Positions 16,044-25,232 are shown, numbered from the stretch's first letter. The stretch: DNA of 34,566 nucleotides from an uncultured Spirochaetaceae bacterium (GCA_944389115.1 CALXLE010000066.1:1-34566); one strand, 5' to 3'. Notes: generated from the sequence alone by a model not told the origin. Program-made: numbers and translations.

Positions 16044-16529
16044 CTATGACACACTGATAACCATTGTCAGCGCTCCCTGATATTTCTCCGGAGGCAATTC
16101 CTCTATCGACTTATCAGATCGTATTGAAATCTTTTCTGAATCGGTGGATGTGAATAATCCTCCATTATTCGATTCAGAAACTATCCTATTTCCCGTTTTC
16201 CCATTCCAGTCCACAACAAGATCAAGGCTGCTTCCAGAAACAGGCTCAAGGGTAATGGCAAATGAATCAAATGTCCTTATAGACCAATATGCATACACAC
16301 TGCCATCATCGCGCGCATATCCATCATCACTGATAGAAAGCGATATATTATCAATTGAATTCTCCGATGGATTTACATTGGTATCGGAGAACCCAATCTC
16401 AAATAAAGTATCATCTTCTGATATATCGAACCTCAGCTCAGCAGAAGATGAGAGATAGGGGGTAGCCATCCCTGATACAGCTGAAAAAGCTGCAAGAAGC
16501 ATTGCCAATAAGGATAATTTGCTCTTCAT
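16044..16529 (-). CDS. Fibre subunit-like secreted protein, 8th in operon
   Basis: 161 residues, the shortest full subunit. Signal LSLLAMLLAAFSAVSGMA, then SAELRFDISEDDTLFEIGFS, DGSVYAYWSIRTFDSFAITL and the C-terminal KYQGALTMVISVS. No cysteine in the mature chain. It shows the three family motifs at their clearest with little extra sequence, so it is a useful minimal model of the fold. SD GGGGG precedes the ATG. Confidence 0.78.
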   Translation of the reverse strand: MKSKLSLLAMLLAAFSAVSGMATPYLSSSAELRFDISEDDTLFEIGFSDTNVNPSENSIDNISLSISDDGYARDDGSVYAYWSIRTFDSFAITLEPVSGSSLDLVVDWNGKTGNRIVSESNNGGLFTSTDSEKISIRSDKSIEELPPEKYQGALTMVISVS

Positions 16530-16553
16530 AGCGCCTACCCCCTAATACCACAA

Positions 16554-17171
16554 TCAGCCAGCAACAATGGCCAAAGTAAGAGTAGCCTTATATGTGTCAG
16601 AAGGCTTACCATCAAGCTGTCCCTCTTTTGACTCAATGATAAGTTTCTGGTGACCAGAATAAGTATTCATTGTCCCAGCCTCATGATCTATGATAGCGAA
16701 TGATGTGGTCCCATCGCTAGCCATATTGGATATAAGTGTTTCACCTGTTCCGATAACAGAAGAAGAAGAATCACCAGCAATAGAAACATGAATTTTCTGG
16801 TCAGTATTTGTTGTACCTGTAAGGCCATCATTAATTGAAAGCTCAAGTGAGTATGCGGCTGCAGAAGCGATATCCCACCATACATAAACATCACCATCTG
16901 TGACTCCAACATTGGATATAACAGAATTGTCATCATCCTTATAATCCAATGCTATTGGTGTTGTATTAGCACCTGTATGAGTAGCAGTATCTGAGAATCC
17001 AATCTTGAAATTACCAGATTTGTCTCCATCACCACCAATAACGAACTGGACATCAAGCGATGATGAAATTGAATCATCCGTAGATGTCCCATCAGCTGAT
17101 GTAGCTGCTGCAAAACCGGAATTAAGCAGTACAAGCAGCGCCATTGCAAAAACAATTAGATGCTTCCTCAT
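16554..17171 (-). CDS. Fibre subunit-like secreted protein, 7th in operon
   Basis: About 205 residues from the ATG at 17171, chosen because AAGGAGG sits six bases upstream and the signal peptide (HLIVFAMALLVLLNSGFAAA) starts there; an ATG at 17201 would add ten polar residues. Mature chain: SSLDVQFVIGGDGDKSG, NFKIGFSDT, DGDVYVWWDIASAAAYSLEL, ending DTYKATLTLAIVAG. No cysteine, rich in Ser, Thr, Gly and Asp. It shows the family motifs strongly and may be a main shaft subunit; abundance is not knowable from sequence. Confidence 0.78.
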   Translation of the reverse strand: MRKHLIVFAMALLVLLNSGFAAATSADGTSTDDSISSSLDVQFVIGGDGDKSGNFKIGFSDTATHTGANTTPIALDYKDDDNSVISNVGVTDGDVYVWWDIASAAAYSLELSINDGLTGTTNTDQKIHVSIAGDSSSSVIGTGETLISNMASDGTTSFAIIDHEAGTMNTYSGHQKLIIESKEGQLDGKPSDTYKATLTLAIVAG

Positions 17172-17197
17172 TGTTTTCCTCCTTGAAATTCCTTTAT

Positions 17198-17779
17198 TCA
17201 TAAACTCTTTATTCTTAGAGTAAGAATCCCTGTATATGTATCGATAATCGTATTCAGATATGATCCTGTTGAAACAGACAATCGCTGACTTCCTGCAGTC
17301 CCATATTTGAATCCCTCATTTCTATCAAGAAGCAGAAATCCATCGGCCTCTGCCTGATTTCTACTTGATATTCCTATTCCCCCTACTCCGCCAGCAGGAT
17401 TTGTCGAAACAGTCCAAGCCAACGTATTGCCTTTTGATCCAGCCATGCTTTCTGATACATCAAGCCATACCCGGACAGGATCTGCAGAAGCAATCTTCCA
17501 ATAAACATATCTATCCTCTGCAAGTCTTCCTATATTACCTGAAGAACCAATAAGGCTGGCTGTGTTTACAGCTGAAACCGGCGAAGCAAATGAATCGACC
17601 TTATTGGCAGAGAAGCCGATCTCAAATTGCTCAAAAGCGGTTCCTGATGATGAAAGATCAAGTGTAACAGAAAGACCTGATGACTCAGAAACACCAGCGA
17701 CAGCTTCTCCTGATGAAGGACCTGCATAAATTCCAGCAAGTATGAAAATCAAGAATGCAGATAGTAATATTTTCTTCAT
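17198..17779 (-). CDS. Fibre subunit-like secreted protein, 6th in operon
   Basis: 193 residues. Signal ILLSAFLIFILAGIYA, then GLSVTLDLSSSGTAFEQF, EIGFSANKV, DRYVYWKIASADPVRVWL, and C-terminal DTYTGILTLRIKSL. Cys-free. SD AGGAGG in the short gap after the 5th subunit. It is clearly paralogous to the 5th, 7th and 8th subunits in motif order and spacing. Confidence 0.78.
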   Translation of the reverse strand: MKKILLSAFLIFILAGIYAGPSSGEAVAGVSESSGLSVTLDLSSSGTAFEQFEIGFSANKVDSFASPVSAVNTASLIGSSGNIGRLAEDRYVYWKIASADPVRVWLDVSESMAGSKGNTLAWTVSTNPAGGVGGIGISSRNQAEADGFLLLDRNEGFKYGTAGSQRLSVSTGSYLNTIIDTYTGILTLRIKSL

Positions 17780-17787
17780 ACCGCCTC

Positions 17788-18372
17788 CTATATCACCGAC
17801 AGCTTCATCACAAGCGTTCCTGTATAATCGCCAGGGATAATATTCCCAGGGAAATCGACATCAACCGTAAGCTCTTCGTATCCAAAAGAACCTAATGTGC
17901 TTACATTCTCTCTCCTGTAAAGCTCTTTTCCGAAAGCCTCACCGTATCCTTCATCCTTACCAATAGATGAAAAACCATCAATTTCATTGTCCCAGCTCAC
18001 ACTCCAGTCAATGCCTGATCCAAGAGATACAAGCCTGTCAGTCAAATACAGTTCAATGCTGAATTCAGATCCTGAAACCACCTTCCACCAGGCATAGAGG
18101 TTCTCGTATTCGTACCTTGCAAAGCCATCTTCTGTCAGGGTGATATCAAAATCAGAAATGTTATCAACGGAGGAATTGAAATCTCCGGGAATAGAAGTAC
18201 TGAACCCAAACTTCTGGAATTCCGGAACGGATGCCCGAGATGATAAATCAAAATCTATATTCATTCTCTCCGGAGATGCCAAATCCTGGGAGAATACAGG
18301 CATAATGCAGAGGAACAGCAAAATTGCTGAACTGATTATAAATACAATTGTGTTTGTCCTCTGCCTTAACAT
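17788..18372 (-). CDS. Fibre subunit-like secreted protein, 5th in operon
   Basis: 194 residues. Signal TIVFIISSAILLFLCIMPVFS, mature QDLASPERMNIDFDLSS, then FQKFGFSTSIPG, ENLYAWWKVVSGSEFSIEL and the C-terminal PGDYTGTLVMKLSVI. No cysteine after the signal. Start two bases after the preceding stop, with a GAGG SD inside that gene. Confidence 0.77.
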   Translation of the reverse strand: MLRQRTNTIVFIISSAILLFLCIMPVFSQDLASPERMNIDFDLSSRASVPEFQKFGFSTSIPGDFNSSVDNISDFDITLTEDGFARYEYENLYAWWKVVSGSEFSIELYLTDRLVSLGSGIDWSVSWDNEIDGFSSIGKDEGYGEAFGKELYRRENVSTLGSFGYEELTVDVDFPGNIIPGDYTGTLVMKLSVI

Positions 18373-18374
18373 CT

Positions 18375-18941
18375 TTATACTGCCTCTATTGTTATATCCA
18401 CATCAGCCTGGTAAATTCCCGGGACAAGGTCTCTGCTTCCATCCCATTCCAGAAAAACATCAAGAACACGTTCACCATGAAGAGGTCCAACAGGAGAAAC
18501 ATGTACACCCATGCTGTTATTTATAGGATCACTGCTTACGGTAATTCCTTCGTGGAGCTCTTTAGGTTCCTGATATGAGACTTCGACTGGTATCGTATAT
18601 ATCTCATCATCCTTATGCATAACAAATCCGGAAGTCGCATCAACAGAAATTTTCACATCATAGTCATATCCAAGATTCCCATAGTAGAGCATTGAGAATC
18701 CAACACCATTCCTGAATTCTGAGATACTTCCAAGAAAAACATTTTCATCTGTAATGAGAGTATTACCCCTCATGAGCTCAAGTACGAACTTATCAATTGA
18801 TAAAGCCTCAGATGGTTTATAAACGCCATAATCCTCAGGAACTCTAGCTGCAAATGTCAGTTTTTCATCTTTGTTATCCAGTGCTATACAGGGGAAAAGA
18901 AAAACAAAGATAAAAATAACAATCAGAATCTTATGCTTCAT
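18375..18941 (-). CDS. Fibre subunit-like secreted protein, 4th in operon
   Basis: About 188 residues from the ATG at 18941, which has the better-placed SD (AGGAGGAG); an in-frame ATG at 18956 overlaps the previous stop as ATGA. Signal ILIVIFIFVFLFPCIA. The mature chain is the most divergent of the middle group: it lacks an obvious IGFS box and has GVGFSMLYYGNLGYDYDVKI, but keeps the end PGIYQADVDITIEAV. In that end it matches the chaperone-usher subunit pattern of a last strand with alternating hydrophobic residues. Possibly an adaptor next to the large third protein. Confidence 0.65.
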   Translation of the reverse strand: MKHKILIVIFIFVFLFPCIALDNKDEKLTFAARVPEDYGVYKPSEALSIDKFVLELMRGNTLITDENVFLGSISEFRNGVGFSMLYYGNLGYDYDVKISVDATSGFVMHKDDEIYTIPVEVSYQEPKELHEGITVSSDPINNSMGVHVSPVGPLHGERVLDVFLEWDGSRDLVPGIYQADVDITIEAV

Positions 18942-18952
18942 GATTCTCCTCC

Positions 18953-20374
18953 TCATACCCCATCATCAACAACAGCATGAACATAAACATAGCTTTTGTA
19001 ATATCCCGCATTCATCGGAGATACCTCTGCTGTATCGAGATGAAGCCATATTTCTCCTTCATAAGAATGCCAATGTCTGCCTTTGGGTTCATTTGCATGC
19101 CCTAAATATTCATTGAAACATACTGTCCCAACTCGGTTTTCGGGTACATTGCTGCCGTTAATGAAATCTGTTCCGTCAAATTCCGCTGACATCTTTTCCG
19201 GAATTTTCTGAATAAGACCATTTCCAGTATCAATCGTTGGGCGTAATTCTAATTCATACCCAATCCTTTCTTCAGGGCTCGGGGCTTGGGTTGGATCAAC
19301 ATCCTCATGTACAAACATAAAACCATCTTCGTCCTCAACAAAAGGATTTGGACTAGACGAAAGGAATATAAAGATATCATCATCGGCAATCTGCGATGAT
19401 CCATCTAAGGAATTGTTGTTAACGTTATATATAGAGTATTCAAGATCCGCTATTCTGAATTCCTTATTCTGATCCATCAATAAATCAATATTGGAAGCTT
19501 TGGCTGTTGTTTTGATATCCAAAGAACTACTCATATCAAGGAAACGATTAATATCCTGTCCGGATGGAAGAGTCGGATCATAAAATCCAGATAACGGCAA
19601 GGTCAATGTAATAGTAGTAGGAGAACCATCCCAGTCTTCAGGGAGCACCTCACCATTCTTTGATATCAACTCAACAGTAATAGATATCTCAGCTGAATAA
19701 TCATCAGCAGAAGCTATAATGTAATTCTTCCCATCTACAGTAAGTATTCCATTGTCAATTGATGGCTTGCTGGGAGAAGTCTCATCAGATGGGAGAATAA
19801 TACCTATATCAAATATTATCGAATATATATGCTCTATTACATCGTATTGAACATTTTTAAGATAAAAATCAGTTGGCTCAAGTTCTCCATTAATTACCCA
19901 TCCCTGATTATCTGTACCAGAATCTATAGTATCATCATCTCCTGGCTTTCTTCTATACGAAACAGCAAGCTGCAACTTAAAGGGCCGTCGTGAGTCAGGA
20001 TTACTTTGAGAAGTAAACCAGAAATATCCATCATCATAACTAGAACTCTCAACAGATATTTTGATTCCAAAATTTTCTGCATCCTTTGAACCCCAGTAAT
20101 CCCCACGATGTTTTAACTCGTGCAATGCTCCCAATGCAACTATCTGCAAATCATCAAAAGCCTGGCTAGCAGTATCTTCATAATACGTACCAGCACCATT
20201 AACCTTTATAGGCTGTCCCTGCTTAGCAGTAACATCCCTTGGTGTTCTCCAATCTGCAGGGCCATTGAGATTAATATTCGTTATCGCATTGAATGGTCCT
20301 AAGTATAAGGATGAAGCAATAATGGAAGTAATATCCAAAATCAAAATTAAAAGAGCAATTATGATTCTTCTCAT
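18953..20374 (-). CDS. Large two-domain secreted protein, candidate tip adhesin
   Basis: 473 residues, more than twice any other subunit. Signal IIIALLILILDITSIIAS. The first half has a YxYW-like box (DGYFWFTSQSNPDSRRPFKL) and a strand-rich end near 225-275 (DYSAEISITVELISKNGE). The second half starts with LDIKTTAKASNIDLLMDQNK and ends in AGYYKSYVYVHAVVDDGV, again a Y-plus-alternating-strand end. Two tandem subunit-like domains are what tip adhesins of chaperone-usher pili have (receptor domain plus subunit domain). The receptor is unknown. It overlaps both neighbours by four bases (ATGA), so expression is coupled. Confidence 0.6.
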   Translation of the reverse strand: MRRIIIALLILILDITSIIASSLYLGPFNAITNINLNGPADWRTPRDVTAKQGQPIKVNGAGTYYEDTASQAFDDLQIVALGALHELKHRGDYWGSKDAENFGIKISVESSSYDDGYFWFTSQSNPDSRRPFKLQLAVSYRRKPGDDDTIDSGTDNQGWVINGELEPTDFYLKNVQYDVIEHIYSIIFDIGIILPSDETSPSKPSIDNGILTVDGKNYIIASADDYSAEISITVELISKNGEVLPEDWDGSPTTITLTLPLSGFYDPTLPSGQDINRFLDMSSSLDIKTTAKASNIDLLMDQNKEFRIADLEYSIYNVNNNSLDGSSQIADDDIFIFLSSSPNPFVEDEDGFMFVHEDVDPTQAPSPEERIGYELELRPTIDTGNGLIQKIPEKMSAEFDGTDFINGSNVPENRVGTVCFNEYLGHANEPKGRHWHSYEGEIWLHLDTAEVSPMNAGYYKSYVYVHAVVDDGV

Positions 20375-20991
20375 TCTATCACCTCCAGCTTCAATGAAAC
20401 ATTCGCTGAATAATTGCCTGAAGGAGCATCTTCACTATTGGCCTTATTCCAACCATCTTTTGTAAACTTGAAGGATATAGTTCCATCAACACTTCCACGA
20501 AGTCTTGTCATCAATGCATTATCAGGGAAGATTGGCGTATGTGATTGATCACTTGTATTTGAAGTATCAAATCTGAATGTTCCATCAAGATATAGTGACT
20601 CATCGGAATTGCTTCCGGTAACATAGTAACCTGCCCTATATGTAAATGTGAGGATATAGTCCAAAGCCACTCTGTTAGGATTCTCCTCCCATCTTAAAGG
20701 CTCTGCAGAAACACTTATTCTAAAAGGCTTTGTTGAATTGGAAAGGAATGACCAATGGGCTATAGGCCGTCCCGGAGAATTCGTAGCAGTATATTCAACA
20801 CCTCGATCCTGTATATCAAAAGGCATTCCAAAACGATAAGACTGTGTCTGAGCAGGAATAACCTCAACACTGATTGATTTCACATCACGATATGCACCCT
20901 GAAGTGCTATTTCTCTGGACACATCAGGGACTGGCACCGAATAAAGAGGTACTACGCAGGCAATTAACATCAGAAGAATTTTCTTAATCAC
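20371..20991 (-). CDS. Fibre subunit-like secreted protein, 2nd in operon
   Basis: 206 residues from a GTG start with AAGGAGG five bases upstream. Signal ILLMLIACVVPLYS. Mature part: SYRFGMPFD in place of the IGFS box, RPIAHWSFLSNSTKPFRISV as the YxYW-like box, and C-terminal SGNYSANVSLKLEVIE. No cysteine in the mature chain. The strands are long and it resembles the first domain of the large third protein in the middle motif. The stop overlaps the next start as ATGA. Confidence 0.7.
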   Translation of the reverse strand: MIKKILLMLIACVVPLYSVPVPDVSREIALQGAYRDVKSISVEVIPAQTQSYRFGMPFDIQDRGVEYTATNSPGRPIAHWSFLSNSTKPFRISVSAEPLRWEENPNRVALDYILTFTYRAGYYVTGSNSDESLYLDGTFRFDTSNTSDQSHTPIFPDNALMTRLRGSVDGTISFKFTKDGWNKANSEDAPSGNYSANVSLKLEVIE

Positions 20992-21003
20992 CTTGACCTC
21001 CTT

Positions 21004-21690
21004 TTATTCTCCACTTGTAAGTGTTATCTTTACAGGAGCCGTATATGTTCCATATGGAGTCTCGGCATTATTCCTGTATTGAGTGTTATCTATGACCATT
21101 CCAACAGCACCGCGGGCAATCCAGGTTGTTCCGGAAGTTGTTCCAGTCTGTCCATTGTTTGACGTAACAGTAATGGGCATTGAGAAATTTACAGGGGAGC
21201 CTTCTGTTGCTTTTTCACTACTTTCTACAGCTGAATGAGTTATCGTATAATAATATAACGATGGCTCAAACATAACATCATAATTTCCCATCTGATAAAG
21301 CACATCCATTGTATGTTCACCATCTGTATGGGTCAGACATGGCAAAGTCATTGAAAGAGTGAATTTACCAATCCTTGTTCCCTCAACCCTATATGAGAAA
21401 ACAACATGAGCAGAAAGTTTTGAGGCATCTGTATTTGTATCTCCAAGAAGATAGGACAGAGCATCATTCAGAACGATACTGCCTGAAGATACCGAGGGTA
21501 CAGATCCCTGGGAATTACTGACCTCTGCCGTATAAACATCTTCCTGATTGAGTCTGTTATTTACAACAACCCTCATGCCATCATAACCAACCTTAAATGC
21601 GGTTATTTCAAAATCCGCTGTATCTGCAGCCGAAAGAGCTGTAGCTGAAATGCTTATCAGAATCATGAGTAAATTGATCAATCTTCTCAT
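21004..21690 (-). CDS. Fibre subunit-like secreted protein, 1st after the usher
   Basis: 228 residues. Signal LLMILISISATALSA, then TADFEITAFKVGYDGMRVVV, a SAHVVFSYRVEGTRIGKFTL segment and C-terminal YGTYTAPVKITLTSGE. The family motifs are weak, but the end pattern and operon position hold. It overlaps the usher stop as ATGA. Genes placed directly after an usher often encode a specialised (tip or initiator) subunit. That is the most I would infer. Confidence 0.65.
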   Translation of the reverse strand: MRRLINLLMILISISATALSAADTADFEITAFKVGYDGMRVVVNNRLNQEDVYTAEVSNSQGSVPSVSSGSIVLNDALSYLLGDTNTDASKLSAHVVFSYRVEGTRIGKFTLSMTLPCLTHTDGEHTMDVLYQMGNYDVMFEPSLYYYTITHSAVESSEKATEGSPVNFSMPITVTSNNGQTGTTSGTTWIARGAVGMVIDNTQYRNNAETPYGTYTAPVKITLTSGE

Positions 21691-24600
21691 ACAGCATCCC
21701 CCATATCCGGATAAACCATGTTCCAGAACTCAGTTCCTGTCATCACGGTATTGAAATCAAATACTATCGAATCGCTATAGATCTCAGGGAGACTTCCACC
21801 AATCTCAAATGAATCAGACTGGACAAGAACCTGAATATCCGAAGCATTATCAGGAAGATCCTGAGCTTCAAAAATCGCAAGCCTCCATTCTTTACCGAAA
21901 TTCACATCGAAAGCGTAAGTGCCTGGCTCAAGATCGGAAAGTATGAAACGTCCTTGTATATCCGTAAATACATATATCTCTGTCTGCTCTAGAACAACCT
22001 CTCCTGTCTCGGAAACTGAATATCTGTAAAGAGGTGAAGAACCATTTATCCACGGGTTTCCATTAGGAAGCATTACAACACCGGTTACAGCATATTTGCT
22101 TTCCGCATGCAGCCGCAGAACATAGCCATACAGATCTGAAGGAGGAACATTCACATCAAAAGTTGATGTTCCGCTGAATGAATTCTCATTGGAGCTGTAC
22201 AAGCTGAAGGTTGTACCTCTGGACGATGAGAGATCAGAGAAGATTGATGTTCCGAAGCTGCTATCCATTGGAGATGTTGCGGAATACCCTGCAGCACCGT
22301 ACGTAAGATCATTGCCCTTCAGTGAATCATACTGCCGTATAAGCAGGAAGTTATTCGGTATATCTGCCCCAAGAGCAAACATACCATCAGCAAATACAGT
22401 CGTAGTAGAAAGCGAGAATGATGCATTGCCATCATTGAATGCAAGATTGCTTCCCCCATCGAATGAGAAATCAAGCCAATGACCAGAATAGTCATAAGAT
22501 GCACTGAATGCATACGAATCAAGTGCTGTAAATTCATTTGTACTGATATCAGCAGAGAATGAATGGGCTCCGAATCTGTAATTCGCAGAGACGTTCATAT
22601 CCTTGAAGCTAGAAGAAGCAGAGACAGAACCTCCTCCGAATCTTACTGTGGCATAAACTCTTCCACTAACATTCGGCAGGTCTTCTACACCAGCCCCATT
22701 CAATGTCATTGATGCTGTAAGCCAGAAATTCCTTGAGAACGAGAAGCTTCCCGTAACAGACCATGAATATGAGAACTGATCGAGCATATCTGAATAAAGG
22801 GTTCCGGTAAAGCTTGTACTCCAACTGAAAATATCATATCTGCCAGACAGACTTGTAGATAATGAATAACGATGACGGCCAGTCCGCATATTCTCTTCAG
22901 GATTCGAATATGTAAGACTGAAGTTAACTGATGATATAGGTGTCCATCCTGTTGTAACCTGCTGACCAATTCGTGCATAGACTCGAGGCCACCCAAATCC
23001 GCCATACTCATTCATATATTCACCGATATTAAGGTTATACCGAGTAGTTCCAAGGATGTTTGCATGTGTAAACTCGGTATTGAGCTTTACTCTTGGATTA
23101 AAAGCTCTTTCATCAGTTGGATAATTCTGGAATGCAAGAGTTGCATTCATTGTAAGGGAATCTGTAAGACCCGCTTTTACATATCCAGAAAGGACAACAT
23201 TCTTCCAATCATACTCAATATACTTTGATCCAACTGGTATTGAAAGAACATCGGAAGCATTGCTCTTTGTATAAGATGTCTCTCTTCCGCTGACAAATGC
23301 TCCTCCGAAAAGAACTTCTCCCGGAGCAAGAAGCGAACTGGAATACATCACATCCAATATCTGTTCAGATGGTGCAGACCCATCTAGGGGTTCAACACGA
23401 ATTACAATCTGGTTTGCTCCCGTATAAAGGACAAAATCCTCAAGCCTGTAGCTACCTGGGTCGAGTGTACGACGGAATATTTCCCTTCCCTCATTATAAA
23501 TGATGACTTCGGATTCCTTCTCGACAAGCAGCATTTTCTCAACATGACTTCTTCGTTTGATATTGGAACCACCATATGAATAATCCTTTTCAAAACGTAT
23601 TCCAAAAGCACGGCCTTTTGGGCTGAGATTATCGGTTGTTACATTTCCCCATGAAAGTCTGATCATCTCCTCTTCAAAATCCTTGTAGAATCTATAAGAT
23701 CCCATACGGAAACCAAATGTGGAGAAAGTGAAGTCCATGTAATAGCTGAAATTGAAATTCACATCAAAAAGGCGACCTGTATTATTTGATGTGAAAGTAA
23801 ACCTTAGGCTATCCTTATCAAAGGATCGGAATGAATTAACATAGCCTGATAAGCCCCATTTTGTACGCAGGACAAAAATGGCAGGATCAAGATTAATACC
23901 TCCAGCAATTGGTCTGAAGACGCCAGGCCTTGATGAATTCCCTCTGATGCTAAGAATCTTCACCGGCATGTCAGAAGCGTTGAAATTAACGAATATCTCA
24001 TACGACTCTGGAACGAAAGATGTATCGACCCCCATATCCTTTATATAATCGAGAGGAATGTATCTTCCATCGTAAGCATTGATTGCATCAGCAAGCTCAT
24101 CTATAACAGAACCTCTGATATATGAATCAAACTCTGTTTTGTTTACATTTGCATTACCGGATACAACCTCGGTTTCAATCGTTCCAACATACGTGTCATT
24201 TATTGTAAGGTCGATGTAATAAATTCCATCTTCAATAGCAAATTCATCCTGTCCCGCTATATAGAAATCTGCCCAGAATGCTGCTTCATCTTCAGAGAGG
24301 CCTGCGAAGAAATCATCTGCAGCGAATTCAGAGGTTTCTGATGCTATTTCATCCTCTTCTATTGCTTCTTCAGATGCAGTGCTTATCAGAGTTTCCTCAA
24401 CTGGCTCTTCCGTAACTACGGGTTCAGAACTCTTCTCTTCAGATACTTCTGCAGGTACAGGTTCAACTATCACCGCTTCAGGTTCTTCCTCAATCACTGC
24501 TTCAGCTACAGTGCTTACCGGAGCTTCCTCGACTGGTTCTTCCGTAACCACAGGTGCAGATGGCTCTTCTGCGTATACAGGCTCATCTATCACTGCTTCA

Positions 24601-25199
24601 GCCACAGGTTCTGCAGCTGTTTCCTCAGCAGCAGGTTCCTCGATTATCGGTTCCTGCTCGATGATAATCTCCTCAGGGGCTGGTACTGAGTCTTCAGCCT
24701 CTGTCTCAGCAGAGGATGGCTCAGATTCATCCTGAATCTCTTCCTTAACCGGAGATTCATCCTGGTCGCCATCTTCCTCATCATTCTCTGCTATCACCAG
24801 AGGAAGATCATCTGGAGATGGGGACTGATTGCCATTCATGGTATCAATGGGTGATTCAGATTCTTCGAAGTATGCAGGAGGAGCGGCCTCGGTTTCCACT
24901 GCAGACGGGACAGATTCCGGAAGATTGGAGAACAGGTATGAGACAAGGTATGCCCCCGCAGTGGACAGAACGATGACAGAGAGGACCGTCATCACCAATG
25001 CCATCTCTGCAGCAGTCTTCCCAAGATAAGATGAGAGAAGGAAAACCGCTGCGGACATGGCATCAAGAAGCAGGACAGCTATAGCTGCTGCCGATACGAC
25101 GCCGTCTGAAAATAAATATGTGGTAAAAGCGCCTATAGCAATGACCGCATTGGCTGATAAACCTCTGCGGATTGCCTTAAGCCAATCCAGCCTATTCAT
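21687..25199 (-). CDS. Outer-membrane usher with N-terminal membrane helices and acidic linker
   Basis: 1170 residues. Residues 13-90 hold about three hydrophobic helices instead of a cleavable signal. Residues 95-295 are an acidic Pro/Glu/Val/Ala/Ser-rich linker with a 44-residue internal repeat (PVVTEEPVEE at 216 and 260). The usher N-terminal domain follows at about 315-420 (EDGIYYIDLTINDTYVG, then SYEIFVNFNASDMPVKI). The barrel spans about 446-1030, interrupted by a clear plug at about 549-612 (VIIYNEGREIF, LDPGSYRLEDF, VEPLDGS). A CarboxypepD_reg-like C-terminal domain lies at 1034-1103. FimD-type ushers are about 850 residues with a cleaved signal, so the first 300 residues are extra. 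They are in one uninterrupted frame with SD AAGGGG before the ATG. The role is secretion and assembly of the subunits downstream. Confidence 0.85.
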   Translation of the reverse strand: MNRLDWLKAIRRGLSANAVIAIGAFTTYLFSDGVVSAAAIAVLLLDAMSAAVFLLSSYLGKTAAEMALVMTVLSVIVLSTAGAYLVSYLFSNLPESVPSAVETEAAPPAYFEESESPIDTMNGNQSPSPDDLPLVIAENDEEDGDQDESPVKEEIQDESEPSSAETEAEDSVPAPEEIIIEQEPIIEEPAAEETAAEPVAEAVIDEPVYAEEPSAPVVTEEPVEEAPVSTVAEAVIEEEPEAVIVEPVPAEVSEEKSSEPVVTEEPVEETLISTASEEAIEEDEIASETSEFAADDFFAGLSEDEAAFWADFYIAGQDEFAIEDGIYYIDLTINDTYVGTIETEVVSGNANVNKTEFDSYIRGSVIDELADAINAYDGRYIPLDYIKDMGVDTSFVPESYEIFVNFNASDMPVKILSIRGNSSRPGVFRPIAGGINLDPAIFVLRTKWGLSGYVNSFRSFDKDSLRFTFTSNNTGRLFDVNFNFSYYMDFTFSTFGFRMGSYRFYKDFEEEMIRLSWGNVTTDNLSPKGRAFGIRFEKDYSYGGSNIKRRSHVEKMLLVEKESEVIIYNEGREIFRRTLDPGSYRLEDFVLYTGANQIVIRVEPLDGSAPSEQILDVMYSSSLLAPGEVLFGGAFVSGRETSYTKSNASDVLSIPVGSKYIEYDWKNVVLSGYVKAGLTDSLTMNATLAFQNYPTDERAFNPRVKLNTEFTHANILGTTRYNLNIGEYMNEYGGFGWPRVYARIGQQVTTGWTPISSVNFSLTYSNPEENMRTGRHRYSLSTSLSGRYDIFSWSTSFTGTLYSDMLDQFSYSWSVTGSFSFSRNFWLTASMTLNGAGVEDLPNVSGRVYATVRFGGGSVSASSSFKDMNVSANYRFGAHSFSADISTNEFTALDSYAFSASYDYSGHWLDFSFDGGSNLAFNDGNASFSLSTTTVFADGMFALGADIPNNFLLIRQYDSLKGNDLTYGAAGYSATSPMDSSFGTSIFSDLSSSRGTTFSLYSSNENSFSGTSTFDVNVPPSDLYGYVLRLHAESKYAVTGVVMLPNGNPWINGSSPLYRYSVSETGEVVLEQTEIYVFTDIQGRFILSDLEPGTYAFDVNFGKEWRLAIFEAQDLPDNASDIQVLVQSDSFEIGGSLPEIYSDSIVFDFNTVMTGTEFWNMVYPDMGDAV
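24378..24554 (-). repeat. Internal repeat in the usher linker
   Basis: The coding for PVVTEEPVEEAPVST (residues 216-230; 24554-24510) recurs as PVVTEEPVEETLIST (260-274; 24422-24378), a period of 44 residues or 132 bases. The length of the linker could change by recombination between the copies. Confidence 0.6.
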
Positions 25200-25232
25200 A
25201 TTCCCCTTTTTTCTTCTTAAAGAACAAATTGC

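Noticed and set aside
24379..24735. Open frame on the plus strand rich in Ser, Thr and Gly that looks like a surface protein
   Set aside because: It is the antisense of the acidic linker of the usher; low-complexity coding gives long open frames on the other strand. No SD and no signal peptide.
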